Shown here piece after piece: positions 54,097 to 63,838 of a stretch of 64,000 bases of DNA (the first letter of the stretch is position 1; every line of letters begins with the position of its first letter). Both the position numbers and the translations under genes were made by a program. Under the pieces are notes generated by a model. It saw nothing but the letters and a program-made list of their open reading frames with translations. It had not been told where the DNA came from and searched no databases. The stretch comes from Pseudomonas fragi (GTDB lineage: Bacteria > Pseudomonadota > Gammaproteobacteria > Pseudomonadales > Pseudomonadaceae), in assembly GCF_002269505.1 (NCBI RefSeq), contig NZ_NQKQ01000001.1, forward strand, positions 434,001 through 498,000, given 5' to 3'.

Positions 54097-55214
54097 TGCA
54101 CAAGCTCTCGCACATCCTGCGCCTTGGCCTTAAAGAACTCACCAGCCTGCGCCATGACAGCGTGCTGCTGCTGTTTTTGCTCTATGCCTTTACGGTGGCG
54201 ATTTATATGCCGGCGTCGAGCTCGATCATCGGCGTGCACAACGCCAGCGTTGCCATCATTGATGAAGACCACAGCCCCCTGTCACGCAAACTCAGCGAGT
54301 CGCTGCTGCCCCCCGAGTTCAAAACCCCGCAAGCCTTGCCTTATGACCAGCTTGATCAGGCGATGGATAACGGCCAGTACACCTTTGTGATCAATGTGCC
54401 GGCCAACTTCCAGGCCGACTTGCTGGCAGGTCGCGAACCTGGCCTGCAGGTCAACGTCGATGCCACCGCGATGAGTCAGGCCTTTATGGGGGCGGGCTAC
54501 ATCGGGCAGATTTTCCAGCGCGAACTGCTTAACTATGCCGGCCAGGGTGACGCAGCTGCGAAAGCCCCGGCGCTGATCTCCAGTCGCGCATTGTTCAACG
54601 CCAATCTGGAAGGCGGATGGTTTTTGGCGGTGATCCAGATCGTCAACAACATCACCATTCTGGCCATTGTGCTGACGGGCACCGCGTTGTTGCGCGAGCG
54701 CGAACACGGCACGCTCGACCATCTGCTGGTACTGCCGCTGACAGCGCTGGAAATCATGCTGGCAAAAATCTGGAGCAACATGCTGGTGGTGGTGCTGTGC
54801 ACCTGGGTGTCGCTGGAAGTCATCGTGAAATGGGCGCTGGGCGTACCACTGGCCGGGTCGCTGCCGCTGTTCTTGCTGGTCACCGCGCTGTATCTGTTTG
54901 CCAGTACCGCACTGGGGATATTCCTTGCGACCCTGGCGCGTTCAACACCGCAGTTCGGTTTGCTGGCCATCCCGGTGATCATCCCGATGCTCTTGCTCTC
55001 GGGAGGCAGCACGCCGCTGGACAGCATGCCCGTGTGGCTGCAATGGGTGATGCAGTGCTCGCCGTCGACCCACTTTGTAAGCCTGAGCGCGGCGATACTG
55101 TTCCGTGGTGCGGGGGTGAGCGTAGTGTGGCCGGACTTGCTGGCCCTGGCCGGCATCGGCCTGGTGTTCTTCGCCATTGCCCTGGCGCGGTTTCGCAAGA
55201 GTCTGGCGTCGTAA
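54096..55214 (+). CDS. ABC-2-type exporter permease (YhhJ-like)
   Basis: 372 residues from the ATG at 54096, overlapping the RbbA stop by one base with AGGAG before it; a TTG one codon earlier is less likely. One N-terminal membrane helix (about 25-45), a periplasmic loop ('DEDHSPLSRKLSESLLPPEF'), and a five-helix C-terminal part ('REREHGTLDHLLVLPLTALEIMLAKIWSNML', 'GLLAIPVIIPMLLLSGGSTPLDSMP'). Third gene of the exporter operon. Confidence 0.92.
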   Translation: MHKLSHILRLGLKELTSLRHDSVLLLFLLYAFTVAIYMPASSSIIGVHNASVAIIDEDHSPLSRKLSESLLPPEFKTPQALPYDQLDQAMDNGQYTFVINVPANFQADLLAGREPGLQVNVDATAMSQAFMGAGYIGQIFQRELLNYAGQGDAAAKAPALISSRALFNANLEGGWFLAVIQIVNNITILAIVLTGTALLREREHGTLDHLLVLPLTALEIMLAKIWSNMLVVVLCTWVSLEVIVKWALGVPLAGSLPLFLLVTALYLFASTALGIFLATLARSTPQFGLLAIPVIIPMLLLSGGSTPLDSMPVWLQWVMQCSPSTHFVSLSAAILFRGAGVSVVWPDLLALAGIGLVFFAIALARFRKSLAS

Positions 55215-55220
55215 CGTAGA

Positions 55221-55270
55221 GCCCCTCACCCTAGCCCTCTCCCGGAGGGAGAGGGTTGGGGTAAGGGGCT
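55221..55270. repeat. CCCCTCACCCTAGCCCTCTCCC inverted repeat
   Basis: Contains CCCTCTCCCGGAGGGAGAGGG as a perfect hairpin between the tail-to-tail exporter and FliL-like genes. Confidence 0.8.
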
Positions 55271-55276
55271 TTGCCT

Positions 55277-55681
55277 TTACTGAACAATCAAGTTGTTGAA
55301 CAGCAGATCGTCCACCATCGGCTTGCCGGTTTCGGCTGTCATGACCTGCTGGATTTGTTTCAAGGCTTCCTGGCGCAGTTTTTCCTTGGCCTCGACGCTG
55401 CCCAGCGTCTCGCTGGTCTGCTGGGTAAACAGCCCCACCAGTTGATTGCGGATCAAGGCGTCATTGGTTTTAACCGCCTTGGCCGCATCGGCCCCCGTCA
55501 CGCGCAAGGAAATATCAGCCTTGTACACTTTGAGCCTGGCGCTGCCGTCCAGGCCGTAGTTACCTACAAATGGCGGGCTCAGGCTGATATAGCTGACCTT
55601 GTCGCCGCCTTCCTGCGCCTCCTCCCCGACCGCCGCCAACGGTAGGGACAGGGCCAGCATCAACATGATCCACGCTTTCAC
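55277..55681 (-). CDS. FliL-like secreted protein, not in a flagellar operon
   Basis: 134 residues from GTG at 55681, with AAGGAG 6 bases before it; an in-frame ATG at 55732 would add 17 residues and break the signal peptide. Signal peptide to about residue 20 (PLAAVG-E), then a FliL-type fold ('VSYISLSPPFVGNYGLDGSARLKVYKADISLRV', 'NDALIRNQLVGLFTQQT', 'LRQEALKQIQQVM'). FliL stabilises the flagellar stator ring; this paralogue is away from flagellar genes, so its job is not known. Confidence 0.85.
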   Translation of the reverse strand: MKAWIMLMLALSLPLAAVGEEAQEGGDKVSYISLSPPFVGNYGLDGSARLKVYKADISLRVTGADAAKAVKTNDALIRNQLVGLFTQQTSETLGSVEAKEKLRQEALKQIQQVMTAETGKPMVDDLLFNNLIVQ

Positions 55682-55771
55682 AGTTCGCTCCTTTATTTCA
55701 GTTTGGCGGGCAAGCATACCCGGGCCTTCCACCTTTATCGGCCAATCCCGGCAAAGCCGTAGCCTGCTGGC

Positions 55772-56131
55772 TCAACTGCCCCTCGGCTTCAATAGCGTCT
55801 GGACACTCTCGGGCAACATCTCGACAAAGTTGCGGCTGGGCTTGCGTCGGCAGGCTCCAACCACCTTCACGGTGTCCCGCGCCAGTTCGTACAAGGCTGT
55901 TGCTAACAAATCGAGAGGATACTGCCCCGCTTCAAAGCCCTCGATCAATCGATAGCGGGTTTGCACGAACAACCTCAGCTCAACCAGAGGCAAGTCGACG
56001 CCACGACCTGTGTGCCAGGTGATTTCCCGGTTCAATTTCAGACAAGTTGCACTGCTGATGTCGAGCGCTGGCTCCTGCGCCTGCGCAACAGACGCCATCA
56101 GCATGACGACTAGACCGCTCCGATGATTCAT
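55772..56131 (-). CDS. small secreted protein with an HdeA-like cysteine pattern
   Basis: 119 residues, signal peptide to about residue 18 (SVAQA-Q). Two cysteines only: 'SATCLKLN' (Cys30) and 'VVGACRRKPSRNF' (Cys94). 'TC' near the mature start and 'V..AC..xPx.xF' near the end are reminiscent of the HdeA/HdeB acid-stress chaperones, in which these two cysteines form a disulfide; all-helical content also agrees. I could not assign a family from sequence alone. GGAAGG precedes the ATG. Confidence 0.65.
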   Translation of the reverse strand: MNHRSGLVVMLMASVAQAQEPALDISSATCLKLNREITWHTGRGVDLPLVELRLFVQTRYRLIEGFEAGQYPLDLLATALYELARDTVKVVGACRRKPSRNFVEMLPESVQTLLKPRGS

Positions 56132-56256
56132 CGCCTTCCCCCCCGCGCCGACAAGGGCGCAAAAGGGGAAATACTATTGATGTGTTGCCCGATATCTCAG
56201 TTCACAGGCTCCGGCCCTGTCGTGGGATGGCTCCGATTCAACGGCCAGTTCGATCT

Positions 56257-56922
56257 CTAGCTCAGCGAGTTGAACGAGCCACAGCGCTTGAGCCGCGCCT
56301 CCAGATTGCGATCCGGCATGGCGTGGCTGCGCAGGGCGCTTACGGTCTGCTCAACATAATCGCGAGTGGTGCCGTAACGCCCGCTGGCGTTGGCCAGTAC
56401 CTGGCTCAATACGCCATCCGGCAGGTTGCCCGCATAGCTGGGCAAATGCCGCTCCAGCACAAACCCCAAAGCTTGTACCTGGGTACCATCTTCCAGTCGA
56501 CAGGTGAGCCAGTGCGGCCGATACGAGGGCACCGGCATTTCCCGCAGCCACAGCGCGTGAAGGGAAGCATCTAGATTCTCTTCCGGTAAGCGGTAAGCAA
56601 AGCCGCTGCACGAGCCACCCCGGTCCAGGCCAAATACCAGCCCCGGCCATTGCGGCGTGCCACGATGCTCGTGGGACCACAGATACAGTCCGCGATGGTA
56701 GCCATGCACCCGACCGCGCACACGCTCGACCGCCGTGCACTCGGGGCGCCAGATCAATGAGCCATAAGCAAATAGCCACACCGGCCCGCCTTGATGGCGC
56801 GCCATGGTGCTGTGCATGGAGTAGAGCAATTGCTCCGGGGTCAACGGTGCTCCGAGATCGAGTCGCGGCGGATAATCCAGATTCAGGCAGGCAGGTTCAC
56901 GAGTTGTCATCGCAGGTGGCAT
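56257..56922 (-). CDS. ChaC-type gamma-glutamylcyclotransferase
   Basis: 221 residues. Breaks glutathione to 5-oxoproline and Cys-Gly. 'VWLFAYGSLIWRPE' (about 48-61) is the YGSL substrate loop, 'RVHGYHRGLYLWSHEHRGTPQWPGLVFGLDRGGSCSGFAYRLPEENLDASL' holds the catalytic Glu region. Start at 56922 or the ATG four codons further in (56910). Stands alone. Confidence 0.88.
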   Translation of the reverse strand: MPPAMTTREPACLNLDYPPRLDLGAPLTPEQLLYSMHSTMARHQGGPVWLFAYGSLIWRPECTAVERVRGRVHGYHRGLYLWSHEHRGTPQWPGLVFGLDRGGSCSGFAYRLPEENLDASLHALWLREMPVPSYRPHWLTCRLEDGTQVQALGFVLERHLPSYAGNLPDGVLSQVLANASGRYGTTRDYVEQTVSALRSHAMPDRNLEARLKRCGSFNSLS

Positions 56923-57125
56923 TGGGCCCTACAGGCATTACATGCAGTAAACAAAAATAACGATATTAATCTTATAGCACCCAATACCCTATAGCCCGTG
57001 AGGTAAGACGTATGGCTCGGTGATTTGATGATTGCAACTACACTTAATTGCGCCCTGTTCAGGGAATGTTCAAGCCATCCCTTTATAGTTGCCGGCCGCA
57101 GGCGCACACCCAACGAGGTTGTTAG

Positions 57126-57605
57126 ATGAGAAACATTGGGATTTGCTTCCTGCTGATAATGGCGTATGCCAGTTCAGCATCGGCACAAGATGGCACGCAG
57201 CAAAAAGACGACGGCTTCTGGTATTTGCAAACCAGCGTCTATACACGGCACTTTTCGCCAGACCCTGAGCACAACAATAATCAGGATCTGATCGGCATTG
57301 AGCGCCATGACGCGTCAAACTGGTTATTTGGCGCCGCGACCTTTCGCAACTCATTCCGCCAGCGTTCGTATTACGCCTACGCCGGCAAGCGCTTTGATAG
57401 CGATACCTACCCTGTGTATTTGAAGCTCACAGGCGGCCTGCTGGAAGGCTATCACGGCGAATATCAGGACAAGATCCCTCTCAACCGCTTCGGCGTAGCC
57501 CCGGTGATCATTCCTTCAGTCGGCGCCTACTACGGTCCGGCAGCCGTCGAACTGGTGTTGCTCGGCTTCAATGCCGCCATGATCACCACTGGCCTGCGGT
57601 TTTAA
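57126..57605 (+). CDS. outer-membrane protein resembling lipid A acyltransferase PagP
   Basis: 159 residues, signal peptide to about residue 20 (SSASA-Q). The mature part has alternating strands and ends in Arg-Phe. Order of motifs matches E. coli PagP: 'VYTRHFSPDPEH' for the catalytic-His strand (His42), then 'DASNWLFGAATFRNSF' for the Asp/Ser pair (Asn75-Ser76), then 'IPLNRFGVAPVIIPSVGAYYGP' for PagP's 'IPLPVLLPLASVGYGP', and 'MITTGLRF' at the end. In Pseudomonas genomes such proteins are often named as glycerol-3-phosphate transporters, which does not fit. Acyl transfer to lipid A is inferred, not shown. Confidence 0.65.
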   Translation: MRNIGICFLLIMAYASSASAQDGTQQKDDGFWYLQTSVYTRHFSPDPEHNNNQDLIGIERHDASNWLFGAATFRNSFRQRSYYAYAGKRFDSDTYPVYLKLTGGLLEGYHGEYQDKIPLNRFGVAPVIIPSVGAYYGPAAVELVLLGFNAAMITTGLRF

Positions 57606-57617
57606 GGGCAGAGATCC

Positions 57618-57697
57618 TGTAGTCGCTGCCGAGGCACGAAGGCTGCGAGCTTTTAAAGATCAAGAGCTCGCAGCCTTCTCACCTCGGCAGCGACTAC
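57618..57697. repeat. REP-type inverted repeat (TGTAGTCGCTGCCG class)
   Basis: TGTAGTCGCTGCCGAGG and CCTCGGCAGCGACTAC ends with a second inner inverted pair AAGGCTGCGAGCTTTTAAAGATCAAGAGCTCGCAGCCTT-type, between the PagP-like and reductase genes. Confidence 0.85.
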
Positions 57698-57714
57698 GAT
57701 GTGTTGCGATATGC

Positions 57715-58686
57715 TCAACCCCGTGGGCAATAGGCGAACACATCGGCGCGCATCTGGTGCGCATCCATACCGGCCGCCACCAGCGCGTCGAGGGTGCCGT
57801 AGATCATCGCCGGCGAGCCGCTGGCATATACATGCACACTGGCCAGATCGCTGATGTCTTCGCACACAGCTTCATGCAGCATCCCGCAGCGCCCTTCCCA
57901 GCCACACAAATCACTCACTACCTTGTGCAGGAACAGGTTGGGGGTTTTCTCCCATTCAGCCCACTCGTCCAGGGTGTAGAAGTCTTCCGGACGACGCACG
58001 CCCCAGTACAGATGCACCGGGTGTTTGAAGCCCTTGGCCCGGCAATGCTCGATCAGGCTGTGCATTTGTGCCATGCCGGTACCCGCAGCGATCAGCACCA
58101 GCGGCCCGTCCGGCAGCTCGGACAAGTGCGTGTCACCGAACGGCAGTTCCAGGCGAACCATCCTGTTGCGCTGCAATTGCTCGATCAGGTTGCGGGCGCT
58201 GTCTTCACGCACCAGCACGTGCAACTCAAGGTCGCGCCCCGAGTGTGGTGCACTGGCCAGCGAGAATGCCGACTTGTCACCGTTTTCACGCTCCAGCATC
58301 ACGTATTGACCAGCGTGATAACGCGGCGGCTTGCCCGCAGGCGCACGCAAGCGCACCCGCCACACATCGCCACCCATATCGACACATTCGGTCAACTGAC
58401 ACGCCAGGCTACGCACCGGTAATTCTCCCAACGCAAGCACGCCATCCCACAACACCACACAGTCTTCAAGCGGGGCCGCCAGGCAGGTATAGAACTCGCC
58501 ATGATCACGTACATCACCCGCCTGCTCTACCTGGCCTTCAACCAGCAAGGCCGCACACACGTGGCAATTCCCATTGCGACAGCTCTGCGGGCATTCATAG
58601 CCAAGACGCTGCGCCGCATCCAGAATTCGCTCGCCAGGCAAGGTTTCCAGTACCGCACCTGAAGGCTGCAAGGTTACACGCATCAA
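57715..58686 (-). CDS. ferredoxin-NAD(P)H flavin reductase-type protein (2Fe-2S, FAD, NAD domains)
   Basis: 323 residues. N-terminal 2Fe-2S domain with '[13 protein letters not shown]' (about 32-44) and a fourth Cys near 68; FAD-binding part '[26 protein letters not shown]' (about 121-147); NAD part '[20 protein letters not shown]' (about 195) and '[10 protein letters not shown]'. It resembles CDP-6-deoxyglucoseen reductases and Fre. It overlaps the ubiD stop, and E. coli fre lies next to ubiD, so it may supply reduced flavin; no direct evidence. Confidence 0.88.
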   Translation of the reverse strand: MMRVTLQPSGAVLETLPGERILDAAQRLGYECPQSCRNGNCHVCAALLVEGQVEQAGDVRDHGEFYTCLAAPLEDCVVLWDGVLALGELPVRSLACQLTECVDMGGDVWRVRLRAPAGKPPRYHAGQYVMLERENGDKSAFSLASAPHSGRDLELHVLVREDSARNLIEQLQRNRMVRLELPFGDTHLSELPDGPLVLIAAGTGMAQMHSLIEHCRAKGFKHPVHLYWGVRRPEDFYTLDEWAEWEKTPNLFLHKVVSDLCGWEGRCGMLHEAVCEDISDLASVHVYASGSPAMIYGTLDALVAAGMDAHQMRADVFAYCPRG

Positions 58687-60149
58687 TCTATTCCTAATTG
58701 ATTCCAGATGTCATCGACCCGGCGAGTGACCGCCTCATCCTTGACGATAACCCGGCCCCATTCACGGGTGGTTTCACCCGGCCATTTGTTGGTTGCATCC
58801 AGGCCCATCTTCGAACCCAGGCCGGAAACCGGTGAGGCAAAGTCGAGATAGTCGATTGGCGTGTTGTCGATCATTACCGTGTCGCGCTTGGGGTCCATGC
58901 GCGTGGTAATGGCCCAGATCACGTCGTTCCAGTCGCGGGCATTGATGTCATCGTCGGTGACAATAACGAATTTTGTGTACATGAACTGGCGCAAAAACGA
59001 CCACACACCCAGCATTACGCGCTTGGCATGCCCCGGGTACTGCTTTTTCATGGTCACGATGGCCATGCGGTACGAGCAGCCTTCGGGCGGCAGGTAGAAG
59101 TCGGTGATTTCCGGGAACTGCTTTTGCAGGATCGGTACAAACACCTCGTTTAACGCCACCCCCAAAATCGCCGGCTCATCCGGCGGACGGCCAGTGTAGG
59201 TGCTGTGATAGATCGGTTTGACCCGATGGGTGATGCGCTCGACGGTAAACACCGGGAAGCTGTCCACTTCGTTGTAATAACCGGTGTGGTCGCCGTACGG
59301 GCCTTCGGGGGCCATCTCGCCGGGGTGGATCACACCTTCGAGGATGATTTCTGCCGTGGCAGGCACTTGCAGGTCGTTGCCGCGGCACTTCACCAGTTCG
59401 GTGCGATTGCCACGCAACAGGCCGGCAAAGGCGTACTCGGACAGGCTGTCGGGCACAGGCGTCACGGCGCCGAGAATGGTCGCCGGGTCTGCGCCCAGGG
59501 CCACGGATACCGGGAATGGCTGGCCGGGGTGTTTTTCGCACCAGTCGCGGTAATCCAGCGCACCGCCGCGATGGCTCAACCAGCGCATGATGACCTTGTT
59601 GCGGCCAATCACCTGCTGACGATAAATACCGAGGTTCTGACGGTCCTTGTTAGGACCTTTGGTCACGGTCAGACCCCAGGTGATCAGGGGCGCCACATCG
59701 CCCGGCCAGCAATGCTGTACCGGTAACATAGCGAGGTCGACGTCATCACCCTCAATGACCACTTCCTGGCACACCGCGTCTTTGACGACTTTCGGCGCCA
59801 TGGCAATGATCTTGCGGAAGATCGGCAGCTTGGACCACGCGTCTTTCAGACCTTTAGGCGGCTCGGGCTCCTTGAGGAACGCCAGCAGCTTGCCGATTTC
59901 ACGCAACTCACTGACAGACTCGGCGCCCATGCCCATTGCCACGCGCTCTGGCGTGCCGAACAAGTTGCCGAGCACCGGGATCGTGTGGCCAGTCGGGTTT
60001 TCGAACAGCAAAGCCGGGCCTTTGGCACGCAGCGTGCGGTCGCAGATTTCGGTCATCTCCAGGACTGGAGAAACGGGAATCTGGATGCGTTTCAATTCTC
60101 CGCGCTGCTCTAGCTGCTGCACGAAATCCCGAAGATCCTTGAATTTCAT
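58683..60149 (-). CDS. ubiD: 4-hydroxy-3-polyprenylbenzoate decarboxylase
   Basis: Prenylated-FMN decarboxylase of ubiquinone synthesis, 488 residues. ATG at 60149 gives '[22 protein letters not shown]' as in E. coli UbiD; a GTG at 60161 would add four residues. '[22 protein letters not shown]', '[16 protein letters not shown]' (catalytic Glu region, about 280) and '[26 protein letters not shown]' are seen. UbiX and UbiA are not in the window. Confidence 0.95.
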   Translation of the reverse strand: MKFKDLRDFVQQLEQRGELKRIQIPVSPVLEMTEICDRTLRAKGPALLFENPTGHTIPVLGNLFGTPERVAMGMGAESVSELREIGKLLAFLKEPEPPKGLKDAWSKLPIFRKIIAMAPKVVKDAVCQEVVIEGDDVDLAMLPVQHCWPGDVAPLITWGLTVTKGPNKDRQNLGIYRQQVIGRNKVIMRWLSHRGGALDYRDWCEKHPGQPFPVSVALGADPATILGAVTPVPDSLSEYAFAGLLRGNRTELVKCRGNDLQVPATAEIILEGVIHPGEMAPEGPYGDHTGYYNEVDSFPVFTVERITHRVKPIYHSTYTGRPPDEPAILGVALNEVFVPILQKQFPEITDFYLPPEGCSYRMAIVTMKKQYPGHAKRVMLGVWSFLRQFMYTKFVIVTDDDINARDWNDVIWAITTRMDPKRDTVMIDNTPIDYLDFASPVSGLGSKMGLDATNKWPGETTREWGRVIVKDEAVTRRVDDIWNQLGID

Positions 60150-60218
60150 TGACGGTGGCACCCCTAAAATAGGCGTACATCCTACCTGCTATGCCGGCCG
60201 CTGGCAGCTTATCGCTGC

Positions 60219-62222
60219 TCAGCGGGCGGTATTGGCCTCGCCCGGCATGGCCTGACCTTGAGCCACCACGTCCTCAAACAGTGGCGTCAGCACGGGAAGA
60301 ACCAACTTTGCGCCCATTTGCGACAAGTGATTGTCATCGGTGTACAACGAGTACCCGCCCTGTTCGGCCCGACACAATCCCGAGGCATCACACAGCTGCG
60401 GAGTCGGATCCAGCACCCGCACATCTTGATCAGCTGCGGCGATATCGGCAAATAGCCGGTTGATAAAGGCCTTTTGCCTGAGATGATCTTCGACCGGCAT
60501 CCCGACCCCTGCCGTGGGCTGGTGCAGCATCGCCAGGCGGCTCAGGCGATAGGGTGGATTGAACGGTTGCAACGGTGCCTCTTTCATCAGCCATACGCGG
60601 TATCCGGCTTTGCGCAATTGTTCGACACGAGCCCGCAAGCCGTCGGCCAGCCGCTGCTCGGCAACCCCGCGATCATAGTGGCCATTGCTATCGCGCAACG
60701 CATGCCCGTGATCGCCCTTGGCATCGCCATACAAGTACAGGCTCCAGCGGGCCACCAGCAGGATGTCGCGCACGGGCTCGGTCGCCAGTGTGCGCTCGAC
60801 ACGACGGTTGTAGTCGGCGCACCGCTTACCGTGCTCCAGCCCCTCAAGTGGCAGGCAACCGGCTGAACTGGCCAACAGCACATTGACGCCATGCTGGCGG
60901 GCGCTGTCTTCCAGTGCCGGGATCAGGGCCGTGGCGTGGCTGTCGCCCCACACCAGCAGTTGAGCCGGCGCGGCGGGCGACTGGCCGTAACGGCAGAACG
61001 GCGTGTCGGCCGGGCTTTTGTCATCGGTGATGCAGGCCATCAGCTCTGGCGCCCATTCACTGGCCCGAGCGTATTGCAATGCCTGTTCGGACAAGCGCGA
61101 CGGCAGGCCATCGGTCCAGCGCAGCGCCTGGCCGGCCAGACCCAATACCAGAATGCCCAAGCCCGCCGCGACGAGAATCTGACGACGGCCAGCCAATATT
61201 CGACGCTCACGAAACGGTGTTTCGACAAAGCGCCAGGACAGATAACCAAGGATCAGCGTCAGCGCAATCAACCCGCCTGTCAGCACCGGGCCAAACTCAT
61301 CCGCGCCGGCATAACTGCCGAACACGAAAACCGGCCAGTGCCACAAATACCAGGAATAGGAAATCAGCCCGAGCCCGACCATTAGTCGCGAACTCAACAC
61401 ACGCCCGACCCAGGTGCTCTGATGCTCATTGGCCCAGATCAGGGCCACTACGCCGAGCACGGGTAGCAATGCAGCGGCGCCCGGGAACGGTGTGCTGTTG
61501 TCATAGCCAAACACGGCGACAAGAATCAGGCCCATGCCCAACAGGCTGATGCCTTGCGCAGCACCCGGGGTCAGACGCGTCTGGCGAGCCGGAGCAACTG
61601 CCAGCATGGCACCGGCCAGTAGTTCCCATGCCCGCATCGGCAACAGGAAAAACGCTTTTTCAGGATGCTGGGCCACAGCCCAGACGCTGAGCCCAAACGA
61701 CACCAGCAACAGGCTGAACAAAGCCAGTCGCCAGTGTTTGAACCGGCTGCAGAGCAGAGTCAGGAGCAACGGAAAGACAAAATAGAACTGCTCTTCAACT
61801 GCCAGCGACCAGGTGTGAAGCAAGGGTTTCAGGTCGCTGGCAGCGTCAAAGTAACCTTCCTGGCGCATAAACAGCAGGTTGGAAACGAACATCACCTGGT
61901 AATGCACCGAGCGCCCCAACTCTTCGTAGTCCTTGGGCGCCATCAGGAACCAGCCCACTGCCAGCACCGCAGCCATCATCACGAACAAGGCTGGCAAAAT
62001 CCGCCGTGCGCGGCGCGCCCAAAACTCGACAAAGCTGAAACGCGAAGCTTCACGCTGACGCCAGATGATTGAAGTAATCAAATAACCGGAAATGACGAAG
62101 AACACATCAACGCCAACGAACCCGCCTGAAAAACCCGGCACTCCAAAATGGAACAACACCACGGCAATTACGGCAACAGCTCGCAGGCCATCAATGTCCC
62201 TGCGATAAACAAGAGAAGTCAT
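60219..62222 (-). CDS. OafA/YrhL-type acyltransferase with SGNH domain
   Basis: 667 residues. N-terminal acyltransferase-3 domain with about ten membrane helices (about 1-370, 'DIDGLRAVAVIAVVLFHFG', 'FVGVDVFFVISGYLI' and 'TWSLAVEEQFYFVFPLLL'), then a periplasmic SGNH part (about 430-665) with 'VWGDSHATAL' and 'DDNHLSQMGAK'. Members acetylate O-antigen or peptidoglycan sugars. Stands between ubiD and rho; target unknown. Confidence 0.92.
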   Translation of the reverse strand: MTSLVYRRDIDGLRAVAVIAVVLFHFGVPGFSGGFVGVDVFFVISGYLITSIIWRQREASRFSFVEFWARRARRILPALFVMMAAVLAVGWFLMAPKDYEELGRSVHYQVMFVSNLLFMRQEGYFDAASDLKPLLHTWSLAVEEQFYFVFPLLLTLLCSRFKHWRLALFSLLLVSFGLSVWAVAQHPEKAFFLLPMRAWELLAGAMLAVAPARQTRLTPGAAQGISLLGMGLILVAVFGYDNSTPFPGAAALLPVLGVVALIWANEHQSTWVGRVLSSRLMVGLGLISYSWYLWHWPVFVFGSYAGADEFGPVLTGGLIALTLILGYLSWRFVETPFRERRILAGRRQILVAAGLGILVLGLAGQALRWTDGLPSRLSEQALQYARASEWAPELMACITDDKSPADTPFCRYGQSPAAPAQLLVWGDSHATALIPALEDSARQHGVNVLLASSAGCLPLEGLEHGKRCADYNRRVERTLATEPVRDILLVARWSLYLYGDAKGDHGHALRDSNGHYDRGVAEQRLADGLRARVEQLRKAGYRVWLMKEAPLQPFNPPYRLSRLAMLHQPTAGVGMPVEDHLRQKAFINRLFADIAAADQDVRVLDPTPQLCDASGLCRAEQGGYSLYTDDNHLSQMGAKLVLPVLTPLFEDVVAQGQAMPGEANTAR

Positions 62223-62294
62223 ATACGTTCAAAACCCATCGATACATTATTTTTATTGACCGAAGTTAAACACAAACCTTCCTTTTATTTTTGG

Positions 62295-62330
62295 CAAAAA
62301 AAAGGCGCCCTCGCGGGGCGCCTTATTTTT
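62295..62330 (-). terminator. intrinsic terminator after rho
   Basis: Perfect 9-bp stem AAGGCGCCC / GGGCGCCTT with TCGCG loop, flanked by eight A's (T-tract on the minus strand). It lies 16 bases past the rho stop. Confidence 0.92.
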
Positions 62331-62345
62331 GTACGAGAAACCGTG

Positions 62346-63605
<1,260 letters not shown>

Positions 63606-63693
63606 ATAGGAATGACGTAATCATTTATGGGGAGGGAAATTAAGCTTTTGGCTTAATGAGGCCGCGCCGCAGAGAAGGCGACAGGATCGCGTA

Positions 63694-63780
63694 CTAATTC
63701 GATAAGGAGTGCGTCGGCGACGGCTTGCAGGGGGCAGTGGAGAAACCACTGCGGGGCCGAATGTACCACTTGAGTTTCAT
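63694..63780 (-). CDS. possible 28-codon leader ORF upstream of rho
   Basis: ATG at 63780, stop TAG at 63694; translation MKLKWYIRPRSGFSTAPC then KPSPTHSLSN. AAGGA lies 9 bases before the ATG, and the ORF holds a 7-bp hairpin GCAGTGG/CCACTGC. Many gammaproteobacteria have a rho leader (rhoL) in this place. It begins only 22 bp after the trxA terminator, so it is read only if a promoter overlaps that terminator or by readthrough. Low certainty. Confidence 0.35.
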   Translation of the reverse strand: MKLKWYIRPRSGFSTAPCKPSPTHSLSN

Positions 63781-63802
63781 AGCGTCTAGTCCTTGAGCCA
63801 TG

Positions 63803-63830
63803 AAAAAGCCCCGCATTTAGCGGGGCTTTT
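63803..63830 (-). terminator. intrinsic terminator after trxA
   Basis: Stem AAAAGCCCCGC / GCGGGGCTTTT (11 bp) with a 5-base loop; T-run in both directions. It ends trxA just before the rho leader region. Confidence 0.93.
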
Positions 63831-63838
63831 ATCGACGC

